A stretch of DNA of 6,595 bases, taken from Deltaproteobacteria bacterium (lineage in GTDB: Bacteria; SAR324; JACQKK01). The DNA is taken from contig JAOUPZ010000181.1 in assembly GCA_029879595.1 (NCBI GenBank), positions 1 to 6,595 of the forward strand, read 5' to 3'. The notes below the pieces were generated by a model, which was not told where the DNA came from, did no database searches, and worked only from the letters and a program-made list of their open reading frames with translations. This document shows, piece by piece, positions 5,065 through 6,595 of the stretch. Both the position numbers and the translations under genes were made by a program. Numbering within the stretch: the first letter of the stretch is position 1; each line of letters starts with the position of its first letter.

Positions 5065-6595
5065 GGCAAAAGAAAACGGGGCTTCGACCGAGAGTTTCCG
5101 GCTCATGCTGGAATCAATGGGCGAGGGAATCCTTGCCCTGGACGGCAGGGGAATGGTTTCCTTCATGAACGGCCAGGCCCGCCAGTTGCTCCTGCTGGAT
5201 GCTGAGGAGAACGTCCTGGGAGTTGCTGTAGAGCAGTTGCTGGAATCCTCCCCGGCGGGCATTACTGTGGAGCCGGGGCAGGAAACAACGGTGAGGGGAG
5301 GAAGGGCCTATGTGGGGCGATCATTCCGGGATACCTATGAGGGCGGCCTGGAATCATGCGTGCTTATCCGGTGTTCCATGGGCCCAGACGGCAACCCCCG
5401 GGCTCTGGAGGCCCTGGTGCATCCCCTGCTGGAAAACGGCCAGGTATCAGGCGCGGTGGCCTCGCTGAAGAACGTTACGGAAAGATTCGGGCTGGAGCAG
5501 GAACACCGGCGGCTGATCGCGGTGGTGGAACAGACCCGGGACAATGTCATCATAACTGATACCGAGGGGGTCATCGTCTATGTTAATCCATCCTTTGAAA
5601 AGACCACGGGATACTCTGCCGACGAGGTGGTGGGCCAGAATCCCCGGTTTCTCAAGGGGGGCAGCCTTTCCGAGGATTATTACAAGGAAATGTGGAAGGC
5701 CATCGCCCAGGGTGAGACATGGCTGGGGCATTTTTCCAACCGTCGCAAGGATGGCTCCAGCTACGAGGTGGAGGCAACCAACTTCGCCCTGCTCAATTCC
5801 GGCGGCAAAGTGCTTAACTTCATCTCCATCCAGCGCGATGTCACCCGGATGCTGGAGTTGGAAGCCCAACTCCGGCAGGCCAAGCAGGTGGAATCGGTGG
5901 GAACGCTGGCCGGTACCATCGCCCATGACTTCAACAACCTGCTCACCCCCCTGATTAGCTATGCGGAAATTACCAAACTGAAGCTGGAGAAGGCCGGCGT
6001 GAACCCGGCTTCGGCCGATGCCGTGCTGAGGACACTGGAGAGGGCCAAGGTGCTGGTTTCCCGGATCAGGGGCGGGCCCAGGCAGGAGGCGCCCACAAAA
6101 AGCCCCATTCAGCCCCAGCCGCTGTTCCGGGAGGTTTCATACCTGCTCAGGGCCTCCCTGCCCCCGAATGTGGAGGTGGTGGAGGATATTGAGAATGTTT
6201 CCGGGATGATCATGGCGGATTCCCTGCAGATTCATCAGGTGCTGATGAACCTGGGGGTCAACGCCGGCCACGCCATGGAAAATGGCGGCAGGCTCCTGCT
6301 GGGGCTGGACGAGGTGACGGAGGAAAACCGCACCATGCTGGACGGCCGCAAGGCCAGCGGCCGGTTCGTCCGGTTCATCGTGGAGGACAACGGGGTGGGA
6401 ATCGAGCCGGACATACTGCCCAGGATATTCAACCCGTTTTTTACCACCCGGGAGAGCGATAAGGGCACCGGGCTGGGGCTGCATTCCGTGCGGGTAATCG
6501 TGGATGAGCATCAGGGGTTCATGGCGCTGAACACCCAGCCGGGCAAGGGGACGCGCTTCGAGGTGCTTATTCCGGTGCATTCCGGGGAGGAAGGC
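5039..6595 (+). CDS. PAS-PAS sensor histidine kinase, HDFNN type (3' end beyond window)
   Basis: 519 codons are open to the window edge with no stop. Residues about 18-150 form a divergent PAS-like region (ESMGEGILALDGRGMVSFMN to NVTE). A canonical PAS follows at about 156-276 (VVEQTRDNVIITDTEGVIVYVNPSFEKTTGY, GQNPRFLKGG, NRRKDGS, QRDVT). The phosphoacceptor is His296 in the H-box IAHDFNNLLTPL, then an HATPase domain with N-box QVLMNLGVNAGHAM (N404/N408), G1 box VEDNGVGI (D450), F-box FNPFFTT and G2 box KGTGLGL. No transmembrane segment is seen, so it should be a cytosolic sensor. HDFNN kinases are often hybrids with a C-terminal receiver, which may lie past the window. The start is uncertain: ATG 5039 has only GAGCGG twelve bases upstream, GTG 5063 has a better GGAAGG six bases upstream, and GTG 4988 is also in frame. 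The ligand and output are unknown. Confidence 0.94.
   Translation, partial: MTEPGRKVVAKENGASTESFRLMLESMGEGILALDGRGMVSFMNGQARQLLLLDAEENVLGVAVEQLLESSPAGITVEPGQETTVRGGRAYVGRSFRDTYEGGLESCVLIRCSMGPDGNPRALEALVHPLLENGQVSGAVASLKNVTERFGLEQEHRRLIAVVEQTRDNVIITDTEGVIVYVNPSFEKTTGYSADEVVGQNPRFLKGGSLSEDYYKEMWKAIAQGETWLGHFSNRRKDGSSYEVEATNFALLNSGGKVLNFISIQRDVTRMLELEAQLRQAKQVESVGTLAGTIAHDFNNLLTPLISYAEITKLKLEKAGVNPASADAVLRTLERAKVLVSRIRGGPRQEAPTKSPIQPQPLFREVSYLLRASLPPNVEVVEDIENVSGMIMADSLQIHQVLMNLGVNAGHAMENGGRLLLGLDEVTEENRTMLDGRKASGRFVRFIVEDNGVGIEPDILPRIFNPFFTTRESDKGTGLGLHSVRVIVDEHQGFMALNTQPGKGTRFEVLIPVHSGEEG

Noticed and set aside
4753..5262. Minus-strand open frame of 169 codons
   Set aside because: Its upstream half is the complement of the PAS kinase, which has strong domain evidence, and the remainder crosses non-coding DNA.

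Overview
This 6.6 kb window is GC-rich, protein-dense bacterial chromosome with six genes: five complete, and one that runs off the right edge. I see no transposase, integrase, phage gene, CRISPR array, rRNA or tRNA. The gene content fits a Gram-negative proteobacterial or Desulfobacterota-like lineage: an HDFNN-type multi-PAS histidine kinase, an NfuA-like Fe-S protein ending in a TDH...NPY tail, a free-standing R3H protein and a DnaC-like ATPase. The sequence alone does not fix the phylum.

Left part, minus strand (75-1765): a two-gene operon. A DnaC/IstB-type AAA+ ATPase with two N-terminal cysteine modules comes first. Its stop overlaps the start of a classical short-chain dehydrogenase/reductase in a TGATG junction. 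A divergent intergenic region (about 1766-2171) separates this operon from the next block.

Middle, plus strand (2172-3440): a small R3H-domain nucleic-acid-binding protein, then a 213-base gap, then a rhodanese-like/NifU C-terminal fusion. The gap holds a TATAAT promoter candidate and a leader dense in potential, partly mutually exclusive hairpins. The fusion looks like an Fe-S scaffold or carrier whose rhodanese half has lost its catalytic cysteine.

Right part: alanine racemase on the minus strand (3526-4662) converges on the Fe-S gene. The short convergent gap contains a 15/16-identical direct repeat with a 20-base period. A 376-base divergent region separates alr from a plus-strand PAS-PAS-HisKA-HATPase histidine kinase. 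That region holds a clean dyad upstream of alr, a sigma-54-like match, and an echo of the kinase's first codons.

The genes do not form one obvious pathway. They look like housekeeping functions (cell wall D-Ala, Fe-S biogenesis, helicase loading or nucleic-acid handling) beside a signalling gene. The most interesting items are the inactive-rhodanese/Nfu fusion with its structured leader, and the double-cysteine-module helicase-loader-like ATPase coupled to an SDR. I did not find clear evidence of a wholly new defence or mobile system.
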